A stretch of DNA of 64,000 nucleotides, taken from positions 62,001 to 126,000 of the forward strand of contig JAHBTJ010000009.1 in assembly GCA_019638595.1 (NCBI GenBank), written 5' to 3'. Below the pieces are notes generated by a model. That model did not search any database. It saw only the letters and a list, made by a program, of their open reading frames with translations, and was not told the DNA's origin. Shown here in pieces: positions 52,673 through 62,342 of this stretch. The stretch comes from Chitinophagaceae bacterium. Its GTDB lineage: Bacteria > Bacteroidota > Bacteroidia > Chitinophagales > Chitinophagaceae. Position numbers and translations under genes: made by a program. Every line of letters starts with the position of its first letter. The first letter of the stretch is position 1.

Positions 52673-53436
52673 TCATAAACCAGGTTTTGATAGAAAAGGT
52701 GCTGCCTGTTGCGGAACAAGCCGGCAAAGCTATTCTTGACATTTACAATTCCGGCGATAAAATCCATGTGTCGGTAAAGGACGATAATAGTCCCCTGACG
52801 ATTGCTGATGCGGCCGCCAATAAGATCATCACCGATGGATTAACAGGAATATTTCCTGAAATACCTGTTCTTTCGGAAGAAGGTTCATCCGTTCCGTATG
52901 ATGAAAGAAAAGGATGGGAATACTACTGGTGCGTAGATCCGTTAGATGGTACCAAAGAATTTATTTGCCGCAGGGATGATTTCACCGTGAATATCGCTTT
53001 GATGCATCTCGATCATCCGGTACTGGGTATTATTTACGCGCCGGTATATGATGCATTGTATTATGGATCGGCTGCCACGGGAAGCTGGTTACAAAAAGAG
53101 GATCACCCGTGGAAACAATTGCATGCAGATACGAATGCAAAAGAGTGGATAGCCATTGGCAGCCGGTCACATGCCAGCGAAGAAGAGCGATCGGTATTGG
53201 CAAATTACCCGGTGGTTGCTGCCGTTGCCGCGGGAAGTTCCTTAAAATTCTGCCGTATCGCGGAAGGCGCGGCGCATATCTATTACCGTTATGGACCAAC
53301 GATGGAATGGGACACCGCGGCGGGGCAGGTTATTGCCGAAAGCAGCGGCGCGGTGATGACAACTGCGGATGGGTCTCCGTTCCTGTACAACAAAGCATCC
53401 CTGCTGAATGGAGGGTTTATTTGTAAGGTTCCATAA
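52669..53436 (+). CDS. cysQ: 3'(2'),5'-bisphosphate nucleotidase CysQ
   Basis: Hydrolyses PAP to AMP and relieves product inhibition of sulfotransfer. It is a 255-residue member of the inositol monophosphatase fold, with metal-binding motifs LSEEGSSVPYDER, WCVDPLDGTKEFI and MEWDTAAGQVI all present. The ATG overlaps the sulfotransferase stop (ATGA). It ends a chrA-sulfotransferase-cysQ operon. Confidence 0.94.
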   Translation: MIINQVLIEKVLPVAEQAGKAILDIYNSGDKIHVSVKDDNSPLTIADAAANKIITDGLTGIFPEIPVLSEEGSSVPYDERKGWEYYWCVDPLDGTKEFICRRDDFTVNIALMHLDHPVLGIIYAPVYDALYYGSAATGSWLQKEDHPWKQLHADTNAKEWIAIGSRSHASEEERSVLANYPVVAAVAAGSSLKFCRIAEGAAHIYYRYGPTMEWDTAAGQVIAESSGAVMTTADGSPFLYNKASLLNGGFICKVP

Positions 53437-53553
53437 TGTACAATACAAACTATTGCCCCCGGATAAAGCAGGATTTGCATACCGGCAATTCCCTTTCCTG
53501 TTACCACAAGTCTAAAATTGTAAACATTCCTTTTAAATAAAGGAAAATATACA

Positions 53554-53583
53554 TAAATTTGAAATAGTTGCATAACTAACTAT
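53554..53583 (+). promoter_or_regulatory. Promoter -7 box with overlapping operator-like repeats before the MarR gene
   Basis: TAAATTTG (53554-53561) fits the -7 consensus. Right after it, TAGTT/AACTA (53565-53569 and 53574-53578) and ATAGTT/AACTAT (53564-53569 and 53578-53583) form nested inverted repeats ending at the start codon. That is a typical place for autorepression by MarR. Confidence 0.45.
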
Positions 53584-54024
53584 ATGCCAAACAACCAATT
53601 TAAAAGAGGCGAATTATACAGTTTTATAACAGGCGTAGCATCAACAGCTATTGCAAGGCGGCTGCAAAAGAAATTTAAACAGCACGGCCTGGATATTACT
53701 ATTGAGCAATGGAGCGTTCTATATCATTTATGGAAGCACGACGGGTTAAGCCAGCAGGAATTATGCAATGCCACATTCAGGGATAAGCCCAGCATTACCC
53801 GTTTGGTTGATAACCTGGAAAAGCTCAAACTGGTAAAAAGGGTTCCTTCAAAAGAAGACAGGCGCATCAACATGATCCACCTCAGTGAATCGGCACATTT
53901 GCTGCGTGATCAAACCATGGAAATGGCAAATCAAACCTTAAATGAGGCTTTAGGAGGCGTAACGCACGATGAAGTGGAAGTATGTAAATCCGTATTACAA
54001 AGGGTATACGATAACCTTACATAA
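53584..54024 (+). CDS. MarR-family transcriptional regulator
   Basis: A 146-residue winged-helix repressor. The DNA-binding core spans about 45-105: SQQELCNATFRDKPSITRLV, then KLVKRVPSKEDRR as the wing. Helical ends form the dimer interface. The acyl-CoA dehydrogenase gene follows by 31 bases on the same strand, so it probably controls fatty-acid or aromatic acyl-CoA breakdown and responds to a small ligand. Inverted repeats at its own start suggest autoregulation. Confidence 0.93.
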   Translation: MPNNQFKRGELYSFITGVASTAIARRLQKKFKQHGLDITIEQWSVLYHLWKHDGLSQQELCNATFRDKPSITRLVDNLEKLKLVKRVPSKEDRRINMIHLSESAHLLRDQTMEMANQTLNEALGGVTHDEVEVCKSVLQRVYDNLT

Positions 54025-54055
54025 ATTATTTTGACAAATAAATAAATCTCGTATC

Positions 54056-55843
54056 ATGAGCACTGCAACAGCAACCGCGTTAAAGGGTGGTGAATGGCTG
54101 ATCAGGGAAAGCCAGCCCGACAATATATTTACCCCTGAAGATTATAATGAAGAACAGAAAATGATCAGTGAAATGTGCACTTCCTTTTTGCAGAATGAAG
54201 TATTGCCGCTGATAGAACGAATAGATAAGCTGGAACCGGGGTTAATGCCTTCGTTGCTGGACAAAGCCGGTGAGCAGGGCCTGCTCAGTGCATCTATCCC
54301 GGAAGAATACGGAGGGCTGGGAAAAGATTTTGTAACCTCCACCATGATCAATGAAGGGCTGGGAGGAGGATTTTCTTTTTCTGTGGCGCTGGCTGCTCAT
54401 ACCGGCATAGGCACTTTGCCCATTTTATATTTTGGAACTCCCGAACAAAAAGCAAAATACATTCCTAAACTTGCTACAGGCGAATGGAAAGGTTCTTATG
54501 GCTTAACAGAGCCTAATAGCGGCAGCGATGCGCTGAGCGCTAAAACATCTGCCAAACTCAGCGCCGATGGAAAATATTATTTGCTGAACGGGCAAAAATG
54601 CTGGATCACCAACGGGGGATTTGCAGATGTGTTTACCGTATTCGCCAAGGTTGACGGGGATAAGTTCACTGCCTTTATTGTTGACAGGGGAACAGAAGGT
54701 TTTACACAGGGGCAGGAAGAGCATAAAATGGGGATTAAAGGTTCTTCCACCGTACAACTGTATTTCCAGGATGCGAAAGTACCTGTGGAAAACGTATTGG
54801 GAGAAGTGGGGAAGGGGCATATTATTGCCTTCAATATTTTAAACATAGGGCGGTTAAAGCTTTGCGCCGCCGCTTTGGGAGGAGCAAAAGGAGCTGCGGA
54901 TATCTCTATTCAATACGCCAATACACGCGAGCAGTTTAAGCAGCCTATTTCCAATTTTGGCGCTATGAAGCATAAAATAGCCGAAATGGCGATCCGGATG
55001 TGGGTGGCCGAAAGCGCTTTATACCGTACGGCCAAGTGGGTAGATGAAAAAGAACAGGAGTTGCTGCAGTCCGGCAAACCCTTTAATGAAGCCTTGCTGG
55101 GCGCCGCTGAAGAATACGCTATTGAATGCGCGATGCTGAAAGTATTTGGCAGCGAAGCGCTTGACTTTGTGGTAGATGAAGGAGTACAGATACATGGAGG
55201 AAACGGGTTCAGCGCCGAATATATTATTTCAAGAGCTTACCGCGACAGCCGTATCAACCGGATATTTGAAGGAACGAATGAGATCAACCGCTTACTTACC
55301 GTAGATATGGTATTGAAACGCGCCATGAAGGGTAAGCTTGACCTGATGGGACCGGCTATGGCTGTACAGAAAGAATTACTGAGCATTCCTGATTTTGGAA
55401 GCGGCGATGATACTCTTTTTTCTAAAGAAGTAAAGCTGATAGCTAACATGAAGAAGGCTATTTTGATGGTTGCAGGGGCAGCAGTGCAAAAGCTGATGAT
55501 GAAAATTGAAAGTGAACAGGAAATATTAATGAATGTGGCGGATATGGCCATTAATGTATTTCACGCGGAAAGCGCGCTGTTAAGGGTAATGAAAATGGCG
55601 GAAGCCCGGGGAGAAGCTGCCACATCACTTTATATAGATATTGCACGTGCCTACCTGTATGATACCGCGGATCGTGTAAGCAAGAGTGGCAGGGACGCCA
55701 TTAACGCATTTGCAGAGGGCGATGAACAACGCATGATGCTATTGGGGATCAAGCGGTTTACCAAAGCGGAGCCTTATAATGCTAAGGAAGCCAGGAGAAG
55801 AATAGCGGAAAAGCTGATAGCAGATAATAAATATTCTTTATAA
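54056..55843 (+). CDS. Acyl-CoA dehydrogenase, long form
   Basis: A 595-residue FAD enzyme that makes the trans-2 double bond in acyl-CoA. The core (about 30-420) shows YGLTEPNSGSDAL, WITNGGFADVFTVFA and the catalytic-base region RIFEGTNEINR. About 170 extra C-terminal helical residues make it like the long, very-long-chain-type enzymes common in Bacteroidota. It is downstream of the MarR gene and ends at a 17-bp terminator stem. Confidence 0.94.
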   Translation: MSTATATALKGGEWLIRESQPDNIFTPEDYNEEQKMISEMCTSFLQNEVLPLIERIDKLEPGLMPSLLDKAGEQGLLSASIPEEYGGLGKDFVTSTMINEGLGGGFSFSVALAAHTGIGTLPILYFGTPEQKAKYIPKLATGEWKGSYGLTEPNSGSDALSAKTSAKLSADGKYYLLNGQKCWITNGGFADVFTVFAKVDGDKFTAFIVDRGTEGFTQGQEEHKMGIKGSSTVQLYFQDAKVPVENVLGEVGKGHIIAFNILNIGRLKLCAAALGGAKGAADISIQYANTREQFKQPISNFGAMKHKIAEMAIRMWVAESALYRTAKWVDEKEQELLQSGKPFNEALLGAAEEYAIECAMLKVFGSEALDFVVDEGVQIHGGNGFSAEYIISRAYRDSRINRIFEGTNEINRLLTVDMVLKRAMKGKLDLMGPAMAVQKELLSIPDFGSGDDTLFSKEVKLIANMKKAILMVAGAAVQKLMMKIESEQEILMNVADMAINVFHAESALLRVMKMAEARGEAATSLYIDIARAYLYDTADRVSKSGRDAINAFAEGDEQRMMLLGIKRFTKAEPYNAKEARRRIAEKLIADNKYSL

Positions 55844-55857
55844 AACGCAATAGCGGG

Positions 55858-55894
55858 AATTAAAAACCGGCATCACAGATGCCGGTTTTTAATT
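55858..55894. terminator. Bidirectional terminator, 17-bp stem
   Basis: A 17-base arm (55858-55874, core AAAAACCGGCATC) pairs perfectly with 55878-55894 around a three-base loop. It ends the acyl-CoA dehydrogenase transcript and, on the other strand, the ABC transporter operon. Confidence 0.85.
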
Positions 55895-55931
55895 GTATAC
55901 TCTTTTAAAGCCTTTGCAATGCCTGTTCTTA

Positions 55932-57716
55932 TTACCCTTCGGGAAGCGCTTTCCATTTCCTGATAACGGCTGTATATAACAGTACAAAAATAAACCCGCA
56001 GGCTAATAATATATAGCTCAGGTACCCGCGCAGCAACTCTAGTATCAGGTCGGGCTTTTTCTGATAGTACAGGTCTCCCAGCACCTGCTGGTAATACCGC
56101 TCCTGGTGCAGGTTTATTATAAGCAGGATAAGAAAGATATAAGGTACGATACCCGCCAGTGTGATATTAATAAATACTGCCTGGATATTTTTCCTTACCT
56201 GTTGTAAAAAAAGCAGTGGCATTAATAAAATAGCCGTTCCAACCGCAAACACAATATAAGATATAGTCAGCTCGCTCGAAATATTTGAACCGATTATTGA
56301 TAAGGTGAGCAGGATGGATATTACAATACCTGTAATGATCGAGAACAGCAGGGGCGAAAGCCCCGAAGTTCTGAAAGCAAATAACACTATTGATAAGCCA
56401 AAAGCCAGCCAGTATTGAAAATGAAATAAAACACTCCAGTGGTCGTACGATTTTATACGGTCAATATTCTGGAACGCAGTTTCAAGTCCCTCGGCATCAA
56501 AATAAAAGTTGGTTTTCCTTTCCCTGTAAAACTGCTGTTGCTTACTCCTGTTTTCCGGAGTATTCCTTACGGTATCTGTTTCTACTGAAAAGGTTACATC
56601 ATCAACCGCCGGTTCAACTAATTCAACAGCTTCCAACCGCCTGCCTGTTGTATCTATCAGCATTTTGCTGTTTTCAATGAACTTCTCTACTGTAAAGTTA
56701 TTCCTGTTTATCAATGGCAGCCAGGTATCAACGGTAAGGTTTGTTCGTATGTTCAGCTCTGCCGCTATATCCAGGAACGATGCTAACAACTGTTTAAACT
56801 CATTCACGTCGTTGCGTTCCAGCAATGAATGCGCTTCCCTGTTCATGGCAATAGCAACAGAATCTTTCCTTAAATATCCGCCACTGTAAACCGGCTCTGA
56901 ATAATATCTTCCCTCGTAGTATTTGTCAAATAAAATATGGGAGTAGTTATAATAGCTAAGCTCTGTATTTGCCATTGCCGAAACATCCACCACATCGCCC
57001 CTGTATGCAAACGATGTAAGAGAGTCGGAAACATTCTCCTGGTAAATGCTGTTGATGTAAGCGTTATTCAGCGTTTTATGATCCGAGTTCGGTATCAGCT
57101 TCTTTACAACGGTGTAAAACTGGTATTCATCATTGAACCGTTGCAGGTAAGGCTTGCTGAAATCTATCTGTTCTTCCTTTGTTTCACAATAAAGTGTGTC
57201 GAAAGGTGCAGGATATTTTCGCTTGTCTATGCTGTAATCGCCGGGATTAAAAGAAAGGAAGGCCGCTGCCAGGTTACCGGTATTTATTTGCGCATTGAGC
57301 TTGGGGTCAGGATACTTTTTATTAAGGTAGGCTTTATATCCAAACGCGTAAGAGGTATAAAAGGTGGTAGACAAAAGAAACAGCAAACAATAAATGCAAA
57401 ACGATACAAATAATTGCCATCCGCCGGTAGGATAATAATTTTTAAAGCTGTTGTGCCTGAACAATAGTATCAGCCAAACTACTATTATCAGTACAGAACA
57501 AACAACGCTGAAAAGCAGGATGCCGTTATGCACATATATTTCATAGGCATAATATTCCTGCAAAAGCTCCGGCTGGCGAAAAACGTTTATTCCCAGTATG
57601 AAAAAAATTACATGTACCAGCGCCGTGATCAGCAGCATCCAAAGCAACCCCGTATTCCATATCAAAGGAAATTTTTCAAGCAGGGTTTTATTTATATTTT
57701 GAACAATGGATTTCAT
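55932..57716 (-). CDS. Membrane protein, likely partner of the adjacent ABC ATPase
   Basis: A 594-residue membrane protein. Three N-terminal membrane segments (about 24-46, 65-86, 102-125) are followed by a large extracytoplasmic region (about 130-405) and about five C-terminal segments. It has none of the usual FtsX, MacB or ABC2 permease phrases that I can recognise. It lies 18 bases after the ATPase gene on the same strand, so it is probably the membrane part of an ABC system. Substrate and direction are unknown. Confidence 0.7.
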   Translation of the reverse strand: MKSIVQNINKTLLEKFPLIWNTGLLWMLLITALVHVIFFILGINVFRQPELLQEYYAYEIYVHNGILLFSVVCSVLIIVVWLILLFRHNSFKNYYPTGGWQLFVSFCIYCLLFLLSTTFYTSYAFGYKAYLNKKYPDPKLNAQINTGNLAAAFLSFNPGDYSIDKRKYPAPFDTLYCETKEEQIDFSKPYLQRFNDEYQFYTVVKKLIPNSDHKTLNNAYINSIYQENVSDSLTSFAYRGDVVDVSAMANTELSYYNYSHILFDKYYEGRYYSEPVYSGGYLRKDSVAIAMNREAHSLLERNDVNEFKQLLASFLDIAAELNIRTNLTVDTWLPLINRNNFTVEKFIENSKMLIDTTGRRLEAVELVEPAVDDVTFSVETDTVRNTPENRSKQQQFYRERKTNFYFDAEGLETAFQNIDRIKSYDHWSVLFHFQYWLAFGLSIVLFAFRTSGLSPLLFSIITGIVISILLTLSIIGSNISSELTISYIVFAVGTAILLMPLLFLQQVRKNIQAVFINITLAGIVPYIFLILLIINLHQERYYQQVLGDLYYQKKPDLILELLRGYLSYILLACGFIFVLLYTAVIRKWKALPEG

Positions 57717-57734
57717 TGTATTCGTTTTAAAAAG

Positions 57735-58889
57735 TTAAGCCACAAAGTATTTGCGGGTAGAGTTGGAGATGTTCCTGATATAAGTGATATCCGCCTTGTG
57801 ACTGCCCAGCGCCGACAGCACATTGCTAAATTGTATTCCCTTTTGAAAATATATTATATATACACCGCCGTTATACGAAATTTTTTCAGGAGCCAGGTGG
57901 GCGAATACGGTGGTGAGCTGTTCCCGGCCTGCTGCTGTTTCAATTTCTACGATCAGGTGTTCTAAAGGCGGTGCATCGCCGGAAATGTGTGTGTCGGTAT
58001 ATTTCCCGTTTTTCAGGTATATTACCTTGTCGGAAACCTTTTCTACCTCGTATAATTGTTGTGAGCTTAGTATGAGCGCAATAGGGTTATTTACAGAATT
58101 GGCTATAGACTTCAGGTCTTCCAGTATTATTTGCTGCGCCAGTACATCAAGATTGGCCAGCGGTTCATCCAGCAATAAAAGCTCCGGCTTTCTTAATAAG
58201 GTACGGGCTAATTCAAACCGCATTTTGTAACCCGAAGACAGCTCGCTCCACTTCAGGTGCCGGTAATTCCATAAGCCCAGCCTGGCTATTATGAACAAAA
58301 CCCTTATTTCATTTTCGTGCGAAGGAATATTATAAGAAGACAATACAAGCTTTAAATTGTCTTTAAGACTGCCATACCATTTTTTTGTGCGTTGAGGTAT
58401 GTAAACAAGCTTTGTACGTAAATCAAAATCATCTTTAGCCGGTTTAGTAAAATTATATTGCAGGCTCCCCGAATTTTCCCGTAGTTCCCTGGCAAGTATA
58501 CGTAGCAATGTTGTTTTGCCGTTGCCGTTTTCACCTACAAGACCATATACCTGCCCTTTGTTTATGCTTAACGAAATAGGTCCTAAAGAAAAGCCGCTTC
58601 TTCCGTATTGCTTGCATATATCAGCCGCATATACAACGGCATGGGAAGTATCGTATTCGTTCAGTGTAATTTTCTCTGTTTTCAGCAACAGGTCAATCGC
58701 TTTTTGGATGAATGCCTGCTGCTCCTGCGGGTTTTGTTCTTTCCACCCGGTTAGCTCAACAGCCTCTTTATAAAGCTGCATATCCTGGGTATCGGCTACG
58801 CAATCCAGCAGTCTCCGGAAGCCGAGGTTGATATCGTTATTTTCCAGGAAGCCCAGGGTTTGCCTGGCGCGTATTTGTTGATTTTCCAT
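57735..58889 (-). CDS. ABC transporter ATP-binding protein
   Basis: A 384-residue ATPase. An unusual N-terminal extension of about 90 residues precedes the nucleotide-binding domain. Walker A is GLVGENGNGKTTLLRIL, the signature is LSSGYKMRFELARTLLRKP, Walker B is LLLLDEPLANLD. The signature reads LSSGY instead of LSGGQ, and the switch His is replaced (LSSQQ). About 70 residues follow the core. It is coupled to the large membrane protein downstream. The function is not known. Confidence 0.88.
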   Translation of the reverse strand: MENQQIRARQTLGFLENNDINLGFRRLLDCVADTQDMQLYKEAVELTGWKEQNPQEQQAFIQKAIDLLLKTEKITLNEYDTSHAVVYAADICKQYGRSGFSLGPISLSINKGQVYGLVGENGNGKTTLLRILARELRENSGSLQYNFTKPAKDDFDLRTKLVYIPQRTKKWYGSLKDNLKLVLSSYNIPSHENEIRVLFIIARLGLWNYRHLKWSELSSGYKMRFELARTLLRKPELLLLDEPLANLDVLAQQIILEDLKSIANSVNNPIALILSSQQLYEVEKVSDKVIYLKNGKYTDTHISGDAPPLEHLIVEIETAAGREQLTTVFAHLAPEKISYNGGVYIIYFQKGIQFSNVLSALGSHKADITYIRNISNSTRKYFVA

Positions 58890-58989
58890 CGGCTGTATAT
58901 TTTACCAAATATAAATACCAGTTTACATAAAAAGTAACCTGCCGTTTTCTGCAACTAAAATGAAACAAAAACAGTATATCCAAAAACAT

Positions 58990-59020
58990 AAAAGGGATGA
59001 ACTGTTCGTACATCCCTTTT
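58990..59020. terminator. Terminator between small lipoprotein and ABC operon
   Basis: AAAAGGGATG (58990-58999) pairs with CATCCCTTTT (59011-59020). It lies 20 bases beyond the lipoprotein stop on the minus strand. Confidence 0.65.
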
Positions 59021-59039
59021 AAAAATAGGTTTTTAACCT

Positions 59040-59309
59040 CTATTCCGGATCCGTACAATCAAGTGATTCTAAATCCTCGGAAAGTGCATCTTTTTGTTCC
59101 TGGCTAAGGTTTGTAAAACAGGAACTCTTAATATACTCTTGCATAGCAGCTTTGTAAGCGTCACAATTTGCCTTTGTTTGGCTGTTAGCAAAAGCCTGGC
59201 CGGCAGTGGCTGCTTTTTGTGCTGCAGCAGTACAATCAACTCCTTTGTCTTTTTTGCAACTGGCGAATGCTATACCAGCAATTGATAAAACTGTAATAAT
59301 TTTTTTCAT
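59040..59309 (-). CDS. Small Cys-containing lipoprotein
   Basis: 89 residues from MKKIITVLS; an upstream in-frame ATG (59342) adds 11 unlikely residues. The lipobox FASC places the lipidated Cys at 18, followed by KKDKGVDC. The mature domain is helical, Ala/Lys/Gln-rich, with three or four further Cys that could pair. I do not recognise a named family; such proteins are common in Chitinophagaceae. Own terminator downstream. Confidence 0.75.
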   Translation of the reverse strand: MKKIITVLSIAGIAFASCKKDKGVDCTAAAQKAATAGQAFANSQTKANCDAYKAAMQEYIKSSCFTNLSQEQKDALSEDLESLDCTDPE

Positions 59310-59717
59310 AGAAACAAGTTTTTGTGGTTGTGAATGAACCAATAACGGTGTGTTTATAATTATATTGCTTTTTATAGCAATTTATATTGCGTTTTGTAGT
59401 ACCCTGTTGATAATAATATAAGGTTGTATACGCATATACCATTAGATTGGCATAGTTGTTTGCATGAAACCCCGGGCGTTTTTACCTTCTGTTCCGGTAA
59501 GGCTATTGAAGCTTTTTTGGTAGTAAAAGTTTTGAATACGTTAATGAAATCAAAAAAAATCAGGTTCGCTAACATTAAAGCACCGTGTAAATTCTATCCC
59601 AGTTCAAAAGCAGCTACCTTCGCACTTCCAGACTAGAAAGTTAACCCTTAACCCGGCAATTCATAAGGCATTAGCCATTGGTTACCCTGTAGCATTGTTC
59701 AATCCAACTAATTAACG
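59310..59717. other. Intergenic region with probable promoters
   Basis: No protein gene is supported. TACCTTCG (59615-59622), one base from TACCTTTG, may be the -7 box for the TonB-dependent receptor, giving an 88-base leader. The minus-strand promoter for the small lipoprotein should lie near 59330-59400. Confidence 0.4.
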
Positions 59718-62267
59718 ATGAAGTTTGTTTTACTGCCAGTTGCATTAATTGTTTTTTGCTTTTTGAATGGGAGCGCACAAACTGAACGGGAAGCGCAACA
59801 ACCCGTTGAAATGCCTTTGCTGCAGTTTAAGTCGAGCCGTTTATATGGTAAAGTGGTAGATCCTAATTCAGAAAAAGGATTTGCAGCAGCGTCGGTTCAG
59901 TTGTATTTGCATCCAAGAGATAGCCTGGTAGATGGGTTGTTTACAAAGGCAAATGGAGACTTCAGCTTTAAAAACCTGCGCCCCGGAACAGCCTACCTGC
60001 TTATTATTACTGCGCTGGGCTTTGAACCTTATGAACAGATCATACAAACAGATTCTTTAAAAGAAAACAATGCAGCTTCGTTTGAAAGGGATCTTGGAAA
60101 TATAGTATTACAAACCCAGGTTAAAGAGCTGGCGGATATTAAGATCGTAGCAACCAAGCCTGCGTTCGAGATGAGTATAGACAGAAAGGTGTTCAACGTT
60201 TCCAAAAGCCTGAATGCAACAGGAGGAACGGCGGTAGATGTAATGAGAAATATTCCGTCTGTTTCTGTAGATATTGATGGGAACGTGCAACTCCGTAACA
60301 GTCCTCCGTTAATTTTTGTGGATGGACGACCTACCATTCTTACGCTGGATCAGATCCCTGCAGATAATATTGAAAGGGTAGAGCTGGTTACCAATCCTTC
60401 TGCAAAATTTGACGCGGCTTCTTCTGCAGGCATTATAAACGTGGTTTTAAAAAAAGATAAACGCATAGGGCTTAATGGCATAGCTTCCGCCTCGGTAGGA
60501 ATTCCCAAAGTATTGAATGGCAGCCTGAATATGAATTTGCGCGAGGGGAAAATTAATTTCTTTGTAAGCGCCAGCCGCAACCAATCCGGCGGCAAAGCAA
60601 GAGGCAAAACGGAAAGGGAAAATAAAAAAAACGGGATTACCCAGGACTTTTTTAACCAGGCTTCCGCCAATGACCGTTTGCGCCACTTTACTTCTTTGAA
60701 CTATGGGTTTGATTATTTTATTGACAACCGCAATACGATCACTATTACGCATAGCGTGGGTGGCGGGCGTTTTAACAACAATGAATTGCAGCAGCAGGAA
60801 TATCTTACCAATATAAAAAGCCCGGAATATTACGGTGCGCGTACGAGTGTGGGCAGATCAGGGTTTAACTGGAACAATTTACGGTTGAATTACAAGCATA
60901 CCTTTCCTGAAAAGGGGCGTGAACTGACAGCAGATGTAACGTATAATTTTGTGAAAGGCCATTCAAATTCTGAAATTATAAACACCTATACGGCTCCCGA
61001 CGGATCTGAATATAAGCCATCGGCCACGGTGAGGAACGATGGCAGGAACAGGAGCCCGCAGCTAACTTTCCAGGCAGATTATGTTCATCCGGTAAGTGAA
61101 AACTCAAAATTTGAAACGGGTGTACGGAGCTATTACAAGAAGTTCAGGAGCTATTTTAATGTTTTTAGTGTGGAAGACGGGTCGGAAATGATACTGCCGC
61201 TAAGTAACAATTATGAGTATACAGAAAGGATCAATGCTGTATATGGAACATATTCACAAAAAATGGGCAGCTTCTCGTACCAGGTAGGGTTGCGTGCAGA
61301 GCACTCAAAATTTGATGGTTTGCTGATTGACAGCGCTTATAAATTCGGCTACCAGTACCCTACCAGTATGAAAAACTTCTTCGATGGCTTTTTTCCCAGT
61401 TTATTTCTTACGCAGGAGCTGAGCGAAAAAGACCAGATGCAGTTTAATTTTTCAAGAAGGATCCGGCGCCCCGACTTCTGGCAACTGAATCCCTTTATTG
61501 AAATAAACGATCCGGTTAACCTGCGCCAGGGCAACCCTGAGCTGCAGCCGGAGTTTATCAATTCGTTTGAGGTGAACTACAGCCATAATTATGATAAAGG
61601 AAATATGCTGGGCGTTTTATACTGGCGTAATAATCCACGCGACATTACTCAATACAGCGATACCATAACTGCTGAAAAATACGACCAGTTACAAAATGCC
61701 GCAGTGGATCCCAACGCCATTTTAAACACTTTTGTAAATGCCAGCACTACCAACCGATATGGAGCAGAGTTTACCATGCGGTATAAAGCTGCCGGTAATT
61801 TTGATATAACGCCTTCGGTAAATATGCAGTACAGGAGTGTTAACGCCAATATCAACGATATGGATTTGAGCAATGAAGGATTTAACTGGAACGCGAAGCT
61901 GATAGCGAACTATAAGCTGAAAATGGAGGACAATGCAGTGCTTCATAACCTTAGCTTCCAGCTAACAGGGCAATATGAATCTTCTCAGGTTATTCCGCAG
62001 GGCAGAAGGCTTCCGCAATACGGGGTGGATTTTGCTATGAGGAAAGATTTTCTTAAAAATAACAGGGGCACCCTCACCCTGGGTATTAATGATGTGTTTA
62101 ATACGCAGCGCTGGGGAACCATATACGATACCGAAGCTTTTTACCAGGATTCATATCGTCGCTGGAACGTAAGGAATTTCCGTCTTACGTTTAGCTATAA
62201 ATTCGGGAAGGCAGATTTCTCTATCCTGAATAAATTAAGAGGAAATCATGGTGATGAAGACTCTTAA
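59718..62267 (+). CDS. TonB-dependent receptor with outer-membrane beta-barrel (OMP_b-brl_3 type)
   Basis: An 849-residue outer-membrane protein: signal peptide (VLLPVALIVFCFLNGSAQ), a carboxypeptidase-regulatory domain (about 40-130), a plug with VDVMRNIPSVSVDIDGNVQ and the LRNSPPLIFVDGRPT block, then a barrel with many aromatic-alternating strands. It lacks the SusC signature and has no SusD partner, so it is a stand-alone receptor of the outer-membrane beta-barrel family. The ligand is unknown. Confidence 0.9.
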   Translation: MKFVLLPVALIVFCFLNGSAQTEREAQQPVEMPLLQFKSSRLYGKVVDPNSEKGFAAASVQLYLHPRDSLVDGLFTKANGDFSFKNLRPGTAYLLIITALGFEPYEQIIQTDSLKENNAASFERDLGNIVLQTQVKELADIKIVATKPAFEMSIDRKVFNVSKSLNATGGTAVDVMRNIPSVSVDIDGNVQLRNSPPLIFVDGRPTILTLDQIPADNIERVELVTNPSAKFDAASSAGIINVVLKKDKRIGLNGIASASVGIPKVLNGSLNMNLREGKINFFVSASRNQSGGKARGKTERENKKNGITQDFFNQASANDRLRHFTSLNYGFDYFIDNRNTITITHSVGGGRFNNNELQQQEYLTNIKSPEYYGARTSVGRSGFNWNNLRLNYKHTFPEKGRELTADVTYNFVKGHSNSEIINTYTAPDGSEYKPSATVRNDGRNRSPQLTFQADYVHPVSENSKFETGVRSYYKKFRSYFNVFSVEDGSEMILPLSNNYEYTERINAVYGTYSQKMGSFSYQVGLRAEHSKFDGLLIDSAYKFGYQYPTSMKNFFDGFFPSLFLTQELSEKDQMQFNFSRRIRRPDFWQLNPFIEINDPVNLRQGNPELQPEFINSFEVNYSHNYDKGNMLGVLYWRNNPRDITQYSDTITAEKYDQLQNAAVDPNAILNTFVNASTTNRYGAEFTMRYKAAGNFDITPSVNMQYRSVNANINDMDLSNEGFNWNAKLIANYKLKMEDNAVLHNLSFQLTGQYESSQVIPQGRRLPQYGVDFAMRKDFLKNNRGTLTLGINDVFNTQRWGTIYDTEAFYQDSYRRWNVRNFRLTFSYKFGKADFSILNKLRGNHGDEDS

Positions 62268-62312
62268 AAGAGAGATTTGCTAGCGACAGCCTGTATTATA
62301 TTTTGTTTTGAT

Positions 62313-62334
62313 CCCGGCAGGGCAACCTGCCGGG
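62313..62334. terminator. G+C-rich hairpin between TonB receptor and gdhA
   Basis: CCCGGCAGG (62313-62321) pairs perfectly with CCTGCCGGG (62326-62334) around GCAA. No T-run follows on either strand. It lies between convergent genes and belongs to the CCTGCCGGCAGG-like palindrome family seen elsewhere in the window. Confidence 0.5.
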
Positions 62335-62342
62335 GCGAAAGC

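Noticed and set aside
59343..59636. Short frames on both strands upstream of the TonB receptor
   Set aside because: A+T-rich chance frames without ribosome-binding context or recognisable composition.
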